Assembly: GCA_026005095.1 (NCBI GenBank) | Contig: BPKK01000008.1 | Coordinates: 33,356 to 97,355, forward strand | Length of the DNA: 64,000 nucleotides | DNA from: Silanimonas sp. | GTDB taxonomy: Bacteria; Pseudomonadota; Gammaproteobacteria; Xanthomonadales; Xanthomonadaceae | Reading direction: 5' to 3' | Shown here: in pieces, positions 1 to 8,116 of the stretch | Layout of the letters: each line of letters opens with the position of its first letter | Position numbering within the stretch: the first letter of the stretch is position 1 | The notes under the pieces: generated by a model | Told to the model about the DNA's origin: nothing | Database searches by the model: none | The model's input: the letters and a program-made list of their open reading frames with translations, nothing else | Position numbers and translations under genes: made by a program

Positions 1-1
1 G

Positions 2-478
2 CTCACCGGCCACCTCGTGCTCAGCACCCTGCACACCAACAGCGCCGCCGGCGGCATCACCCGCCTGCTCGACATGGGGGTGGAGGACTACCTGCTCACC
101 TCCACGGTGAACGGCATTCTCGGCCAGCGCCTGGTGCGCCGGCTCGAGCCCACGCACGCCGAGCGCTACGAGGCAACACCGGAGGAGATCGAGAAGTTCG
201 GCCTGCGCCGCCTGCAGCCCGAGGGTCCGATTCACCTCTTCCGCCCGCGGCCCTCGGCGCTGACGCCCACCGGCTATCTGGGACGTACCACGATCATGGA
301 ATTCCTGGTGGTGGATGATGCGATCCGCAAGCTAGTGATGCAGCACGCCACCAGTAGCGAGATCGAGCGCGAGGCCCGCGCCCGCGGCATGCGCACCATG
401 TACGAGGACGGCCTCGCCAAGGCCCTGGCCGGACTCACCACCATCGAGGAAGTGCTGCGCGTGACCGAGGAGGCGTAA
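2..478 (+). CDS. gspE: Type II secretion ATPase GspE/XpsE, C-terminal part (5' truncated by window)
   Basis: C-terminal 158 residues of the cytoplasmic ATPase that drives pseudopilus assembly in type II secretion; the frame is open to the window edge, so the start is missing. The visible part opens with the histidine-box region [13 protein letters not shown] typical of GspE/PilB ATPases, followed by GITRLLDMG and [11 protein letters not shown]. The later [13 protein letters not shown] segment matches the C-terminal subdomain. The four-cysteine zinc motif of many GspE and PilB proteins is absent: there is no Cys in this stretch. The rest of the secretion operon resumes at 2185 after two unrelated genes, an unusual break. 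The family is clear; GspE rather than PilB follows from the neighbours. Confidence 0.93.
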   Translation, partial: LTGHLVLSTLHTNSAAGGITRLLDMGVEDYLLTSTVNGILGQRLVRRLEPTHAERYEATPEEIEKFGLRRLQPEGPIHLFRPRPSALTPTGYLGRTTIMEFLVVDDAIRKLVMQHATSSEIEREARARGMRTMYEDGLAKALAGLTTIEEVLRVTEEA

Positions 479-499
479 CACCTGTTGACATTCTCATGA

Positions 500-510
500 G
501 GGGGGGGGGG
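500..510 (+). repeat. 11-G homopolymer tract
   Basis: An uninterrupted run of eleven G lies 22 bases after the gspE stop and directly before an ATG that opens only a 39-codon frame. Such tracts are slippage-prone. Here the tract is outside any convincing gene, so any effect would be on spacing or transcription rather than reading frame. Confidence 0.9.
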
Positions 511-521
511 ATGCTGAAGGC

Positions 522-546
522 GCGCCGCGTGAAGAATCCGCGGCGC
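522..546 (+). other. GC-rich stem-loop between gspE and the inserted genes
   Basis: Perfect 8-bp inverted repeat GCGCCGCG / CGCGGCGC (522-529 and 539-546) around a 9-base loop. No T-run follows, so it is not a standard intrinsic terminator. It could attenuate transcription or protect the gspE message 3' end. It marks the left side of the lower-GC segment. Confidence 0.55.
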
Positions 547-613
547 GGGCTACCCCCCGAGCCCACGTTCCCTTGCTCCGCCCGAGTGGGGAGGCGGAGA
601 TCAGGAAGCGACC

Positions 614-1093
614 ATGATCAAGAAGCTTAAGTCTTCGGCACTGCTCTTTTTCTGCCTTGCAGGCGTGGTGCTTGCTTGCACCCATGTTTTTGGGAAGAAG
701 GTCATCGCGATCAACATCGTTGGGCCAGCCGGCGCCGAGGCGATGAAGGCGGCGATCGCTGCTGAGGTGGACGCGCAATATGGCAACTCCGAACTCGATG
801 TCTCGTATGAGGAGGTTCGGGTCATGGGAAGTTATAACCGTGGTCCACTTGACCGCCCCATCGTCAAGATGTGTGGACAGACGTTCGGTGACGCCGTAAG
901 GGCTTCGCCAACGCATCTCTATTCTTCGGGCCCCATTGGCGGGGGTGGTGGCGGAGATGGCTCAGGCGGTGGCATTGGCTACGCTTGGGTTCCTATCTAC
1001 GGGTTCTCGAAGGTCTGTGTTGCCGAGAACGATTGCCGGGTCGAGATCCACATCATCGGCTGGCGGCGCGTTTCAGGAAACCAGGTCGTATGA
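614..1093 (+). CDS. Hypothetical secreted or lipoprotein, glycine-rich
   Basis: A 159-residue protein of unknown function. It begins with MIKKLKSS and a hydrophobic core ending VVLAC, so a signal peptide is likely and Cys22 sits in a passable lipobox. A GGGGGGDGSGGG stretch near residue 115 looks like a flexible linker, and three more Cys follow in the mature part. The start is supported by AGGAAG about 6 bases upstream. Base composition and codon use are clearly less GC-rich than in gspE and gspF, suggesting acquisition. Its stop overlaps the next gene by ATGA, so the pair is coupled. Membership in the secretion system is possible from position only. Confidence 0.6.
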   Translation: MIKKLKSSALLFFCLAGVVLACTHVFGKKVIAINIVGPAGAEAMKAAIAAEVDAQYGNSELDVSYEEVRVMGSYNRGPLDRPIVKMCGQTFGDAVRASPTHLYSSGPIGGGGGGDGSGGGIGYAWVPIYGFSKVCVAENDCRVEIHIIGWRRVSGNQVV

Positions 1094-1956
1094 CGAGACG
1101 GGTATCGCACTCCATGGCAATCCGATCCATCCGTTGGAAGCCTGTCGTTGCCTTGGCTGGCAGCGTCCTTGTGGCGCTGGTGATCGCGCTTCTCTCACGC
1201 GGAGGCTCGCCGGAGCAGTCTGGGCGGCCCGGCAGGCCTTCTGGTATGTCGCTTGATGCGCCGATCGATCCGGGCTCTGTTGGTGCCGGGGAACGTGGGG
1301 AGGCAGGCTCACCTCTCCCGGCGGTCGCTTCGTCGGGTTTTCGGATCGATGGAACAGCGTTCGTTTCTCCCCGTGGCGAACGATTCGAACTGAGTCCGGA
1401 GGAATCCACCGACGATCGAAGCCAAGCGGAAATGGCGTGGTTGCTGAGGAATGGATACTTGCCGGCCTCCTATCTAGCGTCCAAAGCCCTGGAGCAATTC
1501 GACCCCGAGATGAGGCTGGAATCGATCGACGTCATCGATGGGTTGGATTTCGATGAGATGTGGCTGCTCCGTTCGGCGGCGATCTCTGCGGATCCGGCGC
1601 GTGCTACAGAAGCACAAGCCCTGTTGCTCGAGGCAGCAACCTTCGGTGGATCCATCGCGGCTCTGGAGGTGTTAGCAAACGCCTATGCCTTCGGGGTGAG
1701 GCCTGACCCTGTCGTCTCAGAGGCTTACACCGTGGCAGCCTTTCTTCGAGGTCATGTGCATGGTGGTATTGGATCCGGGGCGAATGCGGCGCTCGAGCTT
1801 GCTCCGGATCAGCGGCGTGCGGCCTCGCATCTTGCACTGCAGCTACTCGATCGCATGAACGCCGAGCGAGCACGGGCAGGTCTCCCACCCCTCCAAACAG
1901 ATCGGCGGCCGGGTCCTGTGGTTCCTTCGCCATCAGTGCCTGATCTCCGGCCATAG
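1090..1956 (+). CDS. Hypothetical single-pass membrane protein with Sel1-like segment
   Basis: A 288-residue protein of unknown function. I chose the ATG at 1090 because it overlaps the preceding stop as ATGA; an ATG at 1114 is also possible. A hydrophobic segment (about residues 17-34) follows a basic N-terminus, fitting a membrane anchor with the rest in the periplasm. Around residues 175-225 the pattern AQALLLEAATFGG...NAYAFGV...AYTVAAF resembles one or two degenerate Sel1/TPR-like helical repeats, suggesting protein contacts. The end is Pro-rich. It shares the lower GC content and laxer codon use (several TTG, TAT and CTA codons) of its upstream partner. No catalytic motif was recognised. 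Confidence 0.6.
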   Translation: MTRRVSHSMAIRSIRWKPVVALAGSVLVALVIALLSRGGSPEQSGRPGRPSGMSLDAPIDPGSVGAGERGEAGSPLPAVASSGFRIDGTAFVSPRGERFELSPEESTDDRSQAEMAWLLRNGYLPASYLASKALEQFDPEMRLESIDVIDGLDFDEMWLLRSAAISADPARATEAQALLLEAATFGGSIAALEVLANAYAFGVRPDPVVSEAYTVAAFLRGHVHGGIGSGANAALELAPDQRRAASHLALQLLDRMNAERARAGLPPLQTDRRPGPVVPSPSVPDLRP

Positions 1957-2148
1957 CGGTTCCATGCCTGGTGGCGTACTGCGACGCTCGCACGAGTTTC
2001 TGACCTCCGTTTTCACGGAGCGAGCCGGCTTGGAGTCCACGTCATCGCCTGGCAGGGCGGTTCATCCGTTACCAGGGCCGTCTTGGGGCTACTGCCGCCA
2101 CGACATCCGCCCTTTGTCCGGCGTAGAGGGCGTTATGAGGCTTTCGGC

Positions 2149-2154
2149 TACACT
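2149..2154 (+). promoter_or_regulatory. Possible -10 element before gspF
   Basis: TACACT lies 31 bases before the chosen gspF start. The same hexamer precedes rnpB, glyA and ribH in this window. No good -35 is visible, so this is a weak call. If real, it would let gspF-D be expressed independently of gspE. Confidence 0.3.
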
Positions 2155-2184
2155 GCAACTCAGCCGATTTGCCTTGCGCCTCTG

Positions 2185-3408
2185 GTGACGACGTTCCGAT
2201 ACAAAGCCCTAAGCGCCACGGGTGAGTCGCTCGTTGGCTCGATGGAGGCCCCGTGCGCCGAGGACGTAGTCGCGCGCCTTCAGGAACAGGGCCACCTGCC
2301 GCTGGAGGTGGGCACCACGCTGGACGAGGGGGCGGGAGAGGGCCTGGCCGCGCTGTTCCGGCGAAAGGCGATGGACGCGGCGGGCCTGCTGCACTTCACC
2401 CAGCAGCTCGCCACCCTGCTCGGCGCTGGGCAGCCGCTGGATCGTGCGCTCGGCACCTTGCTGGACTTGCCCGAGCACCCACAGGGGCGGCGGGTGGTCG
2501 AGCGCATCCGCGAGGCGGTGCGCGGCGGCCTGCCGCTCTCGGCGGCGCTGGAGCAGCAGCATGGGCTGTTCCCGCGGCTCTACGTGAACCTGGTGCGGGC
2601 CGGCGAGGCGGGCGGCGGCCTGCAGCCGGCCCTGCTGCGGCTGGCCGACTACCTCGAGCGCGCCGCGGCGCTGAAGGCGCAGGTGGTGTCGGCGCTCGTC
2701 TACCCGGTGCTGCTGCTGGTGATGGCACTGGCCGTCTCGGCTTTCCTGCTCGGGGTGGTGGTGCCGCAGTTCAACGAGCTCTTGGCCAGCACCGATGTGG
2801 TGCTGCCCTGGTACACGCAGGCGGTACTGGCTGGCGGCCTGCTGGTGCGCGATTACTGGCTGCCCGCCTTCGTGGCCCTGGCGCTCGGCCTGCTGCTGGC
2901 GCTGCGCCAGCTGCGCCAGCCCGGGCCGCGGGCGCGCTTCGACGCCTGGCTGCTGGGCCGCCCGCGCTTGGGCGAACTCGTGGCCCGCTACGAGACGGCG
3001 CGGCTTGCCCGTACCCTGGGCACCCTGCTGGGCAATGGCGTGCCCCTGCTCGCCAGCCTCGGTATCGCCGCGCAGGTGGTGGGGAACCGGGCGCTGGCCG
3101 CGGCACTCGAACAGGCGGCCGAAGACGTGAAGACCGGGCAGGGCCTGGGCTTCGCCCTCGGCAAGACCAGGCGTTTTCCCCGCCTCGCCGTGCAGATGGT
3201 GCAGGTGGGGGAGGAGTCCGGGGAGCTTGCGGCCATGCTGCTCAAGGTGGCCGAGACCTTCGACACCGAGACCCAGCGCGCCATCCAGCGCGCGCTCGCC
3301 GCCCTGGTGCCGCTCATCACCGTGCTGATGGCGGTGCTGGTGGGTCTCGTCATCGTGGCCGTGCTCGTTCCGATCTACCAACTCACCAGTTCCGCAGGAG
3401 TGCTGTGA
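2185..3408 (+). CDS. gspF: Type II secretion inner-membrane platform protein GspF
   Basis: Polytopic platform protein of the type II secretion system that couples the GspE ATPase to pseudopilus growth. I chose GTG at 2185, giving MTTFRYKALSATGES, because GspF proteins begin with this F-x-Y-x-A pattern; the longer open frame upstream has no family resemblance. Length is 407 residues, normal for the family. Two T2SSF domains are visible (about 70-195 and 270-395), each with the ARxxGTLLxxGxPL-type signature and each followed by hydrophobic segments. Its TGA overlaps the gspG ATG by one base. No clear Shine-Dalgarno precedes the GTG, so the start is less certain than the identity. Confidence 0.93.
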   Translation: MTTFRYKALSATGESLVGSMEAPCAEDVVARLQEQGHLPLEVGTTLDEGAGEGLAALFRRKAMDAAGLLHFTQQLATLLGAGQPLDRALGTLLDLPEHPQGRRVVERIREAVRGGLPLSAALEQQHGLFPRLYVNLVRAGEAGGGLQPALLRLADYLERAAALKAQVVSALVYPVLLLVMALAVSAFLLGVVVPQFNELLASTDVVLPWYTQAVLAGGLLVRDYWLPAFVALALGLLLALRQLRQPGPRARFDAWLLGRPRLGELVARYETARLARTLGTLLGNGVPLLASLGIAAQVVGNRALAAALEQAAEDVKTGQGLGFALGKTRRFPRLAVQMVQVGEESGELAAMLLKVAETFDTETQRAIQRALAALVPLITVLMAVLVGLVIVAVLVPIYQLTSSAGVL

Positions 3409-3833
3409 TGCGCGTGATGCACCGGGGCCTTGCCGCCCGCCGCCAGTCGGGCTTCAGCCTGATGGAGATCCTGATCGTGGTCGGCATCATCGCCGCCATC
3501 ATGGCCTTCGCCGCCAGCCAGATCTTCGGCGGCCGCGACCAGGCGAACGTGCGCCTGGCCGAAACCCAGCTCGAGACCCTGGCCTCGAAGGTCGAGCAAT
3601 ACCGCATGGACACCGGCCAGCTGCCGGCCTCGCTCGAGGCCCTGGTGTCCAACCCCGGGGTGAATGGCTGGCTCGGACCCTACGTGCGCAAGGCGGAGGA
3701 CCTGCAGGACCCGTGGAAGCGGCCGATCCAGATCCGCACGCCGGGCCGCAACGGCGAGTTCGAGCTGGTGAGCTTCGGCAGCGATGGCAAGCCGGGCGGC
3801 GAGAGCACCGCCGCCGACATCGTGCGCCCCTGA
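3408..3833 (+). CDS. gspG: Major pseudopilin GspG
   Basis: Major pseudopilin of the type II secretion pseudopilus, 141 residues. A short basic leader ends at the prepilin peptidase site RRQSG/FSLMEILIVV, with Glu at +5 of the mature protein, followed by the hydrophobic alpha1 helix. The C-terminal half (LPASLEALV...DPWKRPIQ...FELVSFGSDGKPGG) is the GspG signature, including the calcium-site region FGSDGKPGGE. It starts inside the gspF stop (TGATG), so translation is coupled. Processing probably depends on PilD at 53464-54348. Confidence 0.97.
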   Translation: MRVMHRGLAARRQSGFSLMEILIVVGIIAAIMAFAASQIFGGRDQANVRLAETQLETLASKVEQYRMDTGQLPASLEALVSNPGVNGWLGPYVRKAEDLQDPWKRPIQIRTPGRNGEFELVSFGSDGKPGGESTAADIVRP

Positions 3834-3874
3834 GCCGACGCCGGCGGCCACTGTTTTTTGCCTCGGGCCTGCCG

Positions 3875-4375
3875 ATGCCGCGCCTCCCCGCCCGCTTCCC
3901 TGCCGTCTGCTGGCAGCGGGGCTTCAGCCTGATCGAGCTGCTGGTGGTGGCGGGCCTGGCCGCCGTGGCCTTTGCTCTGTTCGCCGGCGCCCTCGTCGGC
4001 GCCCTGCCGGGACAACAGCTGCGCGAGGCCACCGGCGCGGTGGCGGCCGAGCTGCGCGCCACCCGGGCCCGGGCGCTGGCCAGCGGGCGCGACCAGCAGT
4101 TCCTGATCGACACCGTGAACCGGGAATGGCGCAGCCTCGAGGCCGGGCGCGAGACGCCGAGGCGCCAGGGCCGGCTGCCGGAAGCGCTGCAGCTCGGCGC
4201 CACGGTGGCGCGCGAGGAGCAGCCCGGCCCCGGCATCGCCGCCATCCGCTTCTTTCCCGACGGCAGCAGCACCGGCGGGCGCATCGTGCTGCGGCGCGGG
4301 GGGGCGGTCTGGCACGTGGACGTGCACTGGCTCACCGGCGCGGTACGGGTGGATCGCGGGGAGGGCGGGCGATGA
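3875..4375 (+). CDS. gspH: Minor pseudopilin GspH
   Basis: Minor pseudopilin, 166 residues, thought to sit in the pseudopilus shaft or tip-proximal part. The start was chosen at 3875 because it gives an 18-residue leader ending CWQRG/FSLIELLVV, a canonical prepilin cleavage site with Glu+5. The open frame extends further upstream only as overlap with gspG. It follows gspG after 41 bases and its stop overlaps the gspI start by ATGA. The globular part is divergent, as usual for GspH, so identity rests on size and position in the G-H-I-J-K order. Confidence 0.9.
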   Translation: MPRLPARFPAVCWQRGFSLIELLVVAGLAAVAFALFAGALVGALPGQQLREATGAVAAELRATRARALASGRDQQFLIDTVNREWRSLEAGRETPRRQGRLPEALQLGATVAREEQPGPGIAAIRFFPDGSSTGGRIVLRRGGAVWHVDVHWLTGAVRVDRGEGGR

Positions 4376-4848
4376 GGCGGGACGCGATGCGGCGAACAGG
4401 CGGGGCGAGGCGGCAGCGCGGCTTCACCCTGCTCGAGGTGCTGCTCGCCTTCGCCCTGCTCGCGGGGGCGGCGGTGCTGCTGCTGTCCATTCTCTCGAAC
4501 GGCCTGCGCGACGTCGCCGATGCCGAGCGCCACGGCGAGGCCGCCCTGCATGCCCGCAGCCTGCTCGACAACCTCGGCCGGGTGGAGCGCCTGCGGCCGG
4601 GCCACCGCGGCGGCGAGCTCGAGGGCGGGCGCTATCGCTGGACACTGGAGGTGCGGCGCGTGGCCGATCCTCTGCCTGGCGCGGCCCTGCCACCCGCCGG
4701 ACAGGGGGGCGAGGGCGGAATCATCGATGCGGGCGAGCCGGTGCTCTACGAGCTTTCCCTGGTGCTGGAGTGGGGCGAGGGCGGGCCGCGGCAGCGCCTC
4801 GCCACCCGCACCCTGCGTGCGCTCTACCCGCTGCCGGAGGACCGGTGA
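4372..4848 (+). CDS. gspI: Minor pseudopilin GspI
   Basis: Minor pseudopilin, 158 residues, which with GspJ and GspK nucleates the pseudopilus tip. The leader is basic (MRRDAMRRTGGARRQRG) and cleavage is expected before FTLLEVLLAF, with Glu+5 present. A second ATG at 4387 could also serve as start. The gene overlaps gspH by ATGA and its stop overlaps the gspJ GTG. A Gly/Pro-rich loop (PGAALPPAGQGGEGG) interrupts the C-terminal domain. Confidence 0.9.
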   Translation: MRRDAMRRTGGARRQRGFTLLEVLLAFALLAGAAVLLLSILSNGLRDVADAERHGEAALHARSLLDNLGRVERLRPGHRGGELEGGRYRWTLEVRRVADPLPGAALPPAGQGGEGGIIDAGEPVLYELSLVLEWGEGGPRQRLATRTLRALYPLPEDR

Positions 4849-5513
4849 GGGCGCGTGGTTTCAGCCTCATGGAAGTGCTGCTGGCGGTAGCGCTGATGGC
4901 TGCCGGGCTGGCGCTGGCCTTCGGCATCGTGCAGGGCGCTGCCCGGGCCGCCGCCTCGGCCGAGCGCGTGGCGGCGCAGAGCGACCGGGTGCGCACGGTA
5001 CAGGGCTTCCTGCGCCGCCAGCTCTCGCTCGCTCTGCCCCAGGCGCTGGATCCCGCCGCCGGTTTCGAGGACTTGCGCCTGTTGCGCCTATCCGGCGAGC
5101 GGGTGGAACTGGTGGCCGAGCTGCCGGGCTATCTCGGCCGGGGCGGGGCCTATCTGCAGGTGTTCCGGCTGGAGCCGGGGCCGCGTGGCCAGCGGCTGGT
5201 GTTCGAGCACCGGCTGATGACCCCGGAAGGCCCGCTGCGCGCCGAGCGCCCCCCCGAGGTGCTGCTGGAGGGCCTCGCCGAGGCCCGCTTCGAGGCCCGC
5301 GGCTTCGCCCCCGATGGCCGGGTAGAGGACTGGGCCCCGCACTGGGACCGCATCGGCCAGCTGCCGAGCCAGGTGCGGCTGGTGGCCCGTTTCCGCGAGC
5401 CGCGCCAGGCCTTCCCCACCCTCGTGGTGCCGCTGCGTTACAGCCTCTCGGGCGCGACGGGCGGCTTGCCCGAGGCCGCGCGCCGCGATGGCCGGGGGGA
5501 GGGCGAGCAATGA
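4845..5513 (+). CDS. gspJ: Minor pseudopilin GspJ
   Basis: Minor pseudopilin, 222 residues, tip complex partner of GspI and GspK. The GTG at 4845 overlaps the gspI stop (GTGA) and yields a very short leader, MRARG, before FSLMEVLLAV, a standard cleavage site with Glu+5. A longer in-frame start would lie wholly inside gspI and is less likely. The size matches GspJ (about 200 residues) and the order I-J-K supports it. The stop overlaps the gspK ATG. Confidence 0.9.
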   Translation: MRARGFSLMEVLLAVALMAAGLALAFGIVQGAARAAASAERVAAQSDRVRTVQGFLRRQLSLALPQALDPAAGFEDLRLLRLSGERVELVAELPGYLGRGGAYLQVFRLEPGPRGQRLVFEHRLMTPEGPLRAERPPEVLLEGLAEARFEARGFAPDGRVEDWAPHWDRIGQLPSQVRLVARFREPRQAFPTLVVPLRYSLSGATGGLPEAARRDGRGEGEQ

Positions 5514-6391
5514 GGCGGCGGCGCGGGGTGGCCCTGGTGGTGGTGCTCTGGCTGCTGGTGCTGCTTTCGGCGCTGGTCGGCCTGTTCGCCCTGAACGCCC
5601 ATGCCGAGGCCCTGCAGGCTGCGGCTCTACGCCAGCGGGTGGAACTGGAGCATGCGGCCGAGGCCGGGATCGAGGCAGTGGCGGCGCGCCTGCTCGCCAT
5701 CGACGAGCGCCGCCGGCCCCTGCCGGACGGCCGCGAGCAGGCCTTCGATTTCGGCGAAGGCATCGAGGTGCGGGTGGCAGTGGTGGACGAGAGCGGCAAG
5801 ATCGACCTCAATGTAGCCGACGCCGGCCTGCTCGCCCGTCTGTTCCAAGAGTTCGGCCTGGGGGCAGGCGAGGCCGCGCAGCTCGCCGGGGCGATCGTCG
5901 ACTGGCGCGATGCCGATGGCCTCGTCTCCCCTGGCGGGGGCGCCGAGGCCCGCGAGTACCGGGCGGCCGGCCTGCCCTACGGGCCGGCCGACCGGCCCTT
6001 CACTCGGGTGTCGGAACTGCAGCGGGTGCTCGGCATGCGCCATGCCCTGTACCGCGAGGTGAGGCCCTACCTCACGGTCTACACTGGGCTTGCCCAGCCC
6101 AACCTCGCTTTCGCCGACCGCCCGGTGCTGGCCGCCATGGGCCTGGCACCCGCAGTGATCGAGCAGGTGCTGGCGGCACGGGCGCAGCTGCAGCCCGGCA
6201 TGCCGCCGCCGGTGCTGCCCGGCGGCATCGTCCTCGCCGCCTCCGGCACCGGTACGTATAGTATTTCCAGCCGCGCCGCGCGGGCCGATGGGCCGATGGC
6301 CGAACTCGAAACCACCGTGCGCGTTGGCGCGGGGGGCTTCCTCGGCCAGGTCTACACGCCGCTGGTCTGGCGCCACGGACAACAGGACTGA
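5510..6391 (+). CDS. gspK: Pseudopilus tip protein GspK
   Basis: Atypical large pseudopilin, 293 residues, capping the pseudopilus. The leader MRRRRG precedes VALVVVLWLLVLL, lacking Glu at +5 as expected for GspK. The body contains VDESGKIDLN, typical of the family, followed by the helical SAM-like domain with DWRDAD and a VSELQRVLGM segment. The C-terminus YSISSRA...LETTVR closes the pseudopilin fold. ATGA overlap with gspJ and TGATG overlap with gspL keep it in the operon. Confidence 0.95.
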   Translation: MRRRRGVALVVVLWLLVLLSALVGLFALNAHAEALQAAALRQRVELEHAAEAGIEAVAARLLAIDERRRPLPDGREQAFDFGEGIEVRVAVVDESGKIDLNVADAGLLARLFQEFGLGAGEAAQLAGAIVDWRDADGLVSPGGGAEAREYRAAGLPYGPADRPFTRVSELQRVLGMRHALYREVRPYLTVYTGLAQPNLAFADRPVLAAMGLAPAVIEQVLAARAQLQPGMPPPVLPGGIVLAASGTGTYSISSRAARADGPMAELETTVRVGAGGFLGQVYTPLVWRHGQQD

Positions 6392-7527
6392 TGGCCACCG
6401 CCCCCCTTCTCGCCAAGCTCGACTGGGACCGCCTGCGCCTGCGCTGGTCGGCCAGTGCGCTCGCGCGCCATCTCGCGGTTTGGTGGGAGGACCTGCTGGC
6501 CCTGCTGCCGCCCGGCTGGCAACAGCGCTGTTTCCCGCCCGCCCGCCGGCTGTGGCTGCGGCTGGAGGAGGGGGAATTGCGGCTCGAGGAGGAGGCCGGC
6601 GCCGAACGCAGCCCTCTGCCGCCGCTGCCGCTGGCGGGCGGGGAGGGACCGGCCGCGCTGGCCGCCAGCCTCGACCGCCGCGGCGTGGAGGGCGAGCTCT
6701 GGCTGGCCCTGTCGCCGTCGCAGGCTCTGCGGCGCGAGCTGGTTTTGCCGTTGGCGGCGGAGGCCCAGCTCGAGGCCGTGCTGCGCCACGAGATCGACCG
6801 CCAGACCCCGTTCAGCCCGGACCAGGTGGTGTATGCCTCCCGGGTGCTGGCCCGGCAGCCTGCCGAAGGGCGACTGCGGGCGGAACTCGTGGTCGTGCCG
6901 CGTGCGGTACTGGAGGCGGCGCTGGCGGCCCTGGGGCCGCTGGCCGGGCGGCTGGCCGGCGTCGATGTCGATGATGCCGCCTCCTGCGCCGGAGGGCGCC
7001 GCAACCTGCTGCCGACGGCCAGCCGCTCGCTGCGCCGTGACCGCGAGCCCATGCTGCGCCTCGCCCTGGTGGGTGGGACCCTGCTCTGCCTGCTCGCGGC
7101 CGGCATGCTCAGCCTGGGTAACCGCGAGCGCGCCCTGATGCGCCTCGAAGCCCAGCGCGATGCCGCCTTCGAGACCGCCCGCGAGGCCCGCGCCCTGCGC
7201 CAGCAGCTCGAGGCCGCGGCCTCGGCGGCCAACTTCCTCGCCGAGCAGCGTGCCGCCCGGCCGACGGTGCTGGAGGTGCTGGCCGATCTCAGCGCCCGCC
7301 TGCCCGACGACGTGCATCTCCAGCGTCTTTCGGTGGAGCAGGGGCGGGTCACCCTCACCGGCTTCGCCCGCTCGGCCGGCACCGTGGTGCCGACCCTGCA
7401 GGCCTCGCCCTACCTCAAGGGCCCGGCCCTGGTGGGCACGGTGCAGCAGGACCGCGCCACCGGGCGTGACGGCTTCACCGTGGTGGCCGAACTGGTGCCG
7501 GGAGGTCGCGATGCGCCCCGTCCTTGA
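6391..7527 (+). CDS. gspL: Type II secretion inner-membrane protein GspL
   Basis: Bitopic platform protein, 378 residues, that recruits the GspE ATPase with its cytoplasmic actin-like domain and binds GspM in the periplasm. The cytoplasmic part carries a GspL/PilN-like segment (LVLPLAAEAQLEAVLRHEID). One transmembrane helix lies near residues 222-242, followed by a coiled-coil-like stretch and a ferredoxin-like periplasmic domain ending VVAELVPGG. The start shares a base with the gspK stop. The gene extends 17 bases into gspM. The sequence looks like a GspL/PilN hybrid, as in Xanthomonas-type systems. Confidence 0.88.
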   Translation: MATAPLLAKLDWDRLRLRWSASALARHLAVWWEDLLALLPPGWQQRCFPPARRLWLRLEEGELRLEEEAGAERSPLPPLPLAGGEGPAALAASLDRRGVEGELWLALSPSQALRRELVLPLAAEAQLEAVLRHEIDRQTPFSPDQVVYASRVLARQPAEGRLRAELVVVPRAVLEAALAALGPLAGRLAGVDVDDAASCAGGRRNLLPTASRSLRRDREPMLRLALVGGTLLCLLAAGMLSLGNRERALMRLEAQRDAAFETAREARALRQQLEAAASAANFLAEQRAARPTVLEVLADLSARLPDDVHLQRLSVEQGRVTLTGFARSAGTVVPTLQASPYLKGPALVGTVQQDRATGRDGFTVVAELVPGGRDAPRP

Positions 7528-8116
7528 GCGCTACCGGCCACTGCTCTGGCTGGGCCTGGGGCTGGCCCTCGCCTACCTCGTGCTGGTGCATCCCTGGTGG
7601 ACCGCGCCGATGCGCGAGCTCGGCGGCAAGATCGCCGAAATGCGCGACGAGGAGCTCGCCCTGCGCATGGAGGGGCAACAGATCCCGTTGCTCGAGACCC
7701 GGCTGCGCGAGGTGCGCGAGGTCGAAGCGGCCAACCCCGGCTTCCTCGTCGAGCCGGACAAGGACCTCGCCACCGCGGCCCTGGTGCAGCGTCTCGAATC
7801 CGACATTCGCCGTGTCTCGCCCAATCCGCTGGCTTGCGAGATGGTGGCCCGTACTCCTCTCGAGGCCCCGGCCCGCGACCCCTACCCACGGGTCACGGTG
7901 CAGATCCGCCTGCGCTGCGATGCCGCCCTGCTGGGGCAGCTCCTGCATGCCCTGGAAAGTGGCAGTCCGCAGCTCTTCATCGACAACCTCGCCCTCAACA
8001 GCATGGCCAGCTACTTCGGCATGGGGCAGGCGGTGACCGACACCCGCATCGACGTGGTGTTCGACCTCTACGGCTACCTGCGGCCGGCGCCGCGCCTGGG
8101 GGTGCCCGGTGCTTGA
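7511..8116 (+). CDS. gspM: Type II secretion protein GspM
   Basis: Small bitopic inner-membrane protein, 201 residues, partner of GspL. The N-terminus is short and basic, with one transmembrane segment at about residues 10-28. The remainder is periplasmic, with a predicted coiled coil (MRELGGKIAEMRDEE) and a ferredoxin-like domain. The ATG at 7511 lies inside the end of gspL and follows a GGAGGT ribosome-binding site at 7500-7505, which decides the start. The sequence is poorly conserved, so the call leans on topology and the L-M-N order. Confidence 0.85.
   Translation: MRPVLERYRPLLWLGLGLALAYLVLVHPWWTAPMRELGGKIAEMRDEELALRMEGQQIPLLETRLREVREVEAANPGFLVEPDKDLATAALVQRLESDIRRVSPNPLACEMVARTPLEAPARDPYPRVTVQIRLRCDAALLGQLLHALESGSPQLFIDNLALNSMASYFGMGQAVTDTRIDVVFDLYGYLRPAPRLGVPGA

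Noticed and set aside
511..630. 39-codon ATG frame starting right after the G11 tract
   Set aside because: No ribosome-binding site other than the G-run itself, composition is Arg/Pro-rich as expected by chance, it runs into the next gene, and it resembles no family.
1964..2188. 74-codon open frame between the inserted genes and gspF
   Set aside because: No start signal, no recognisable domain and an end overlapping the gspF start. I treat 1957-2184 as noncoding with only a possible -10.
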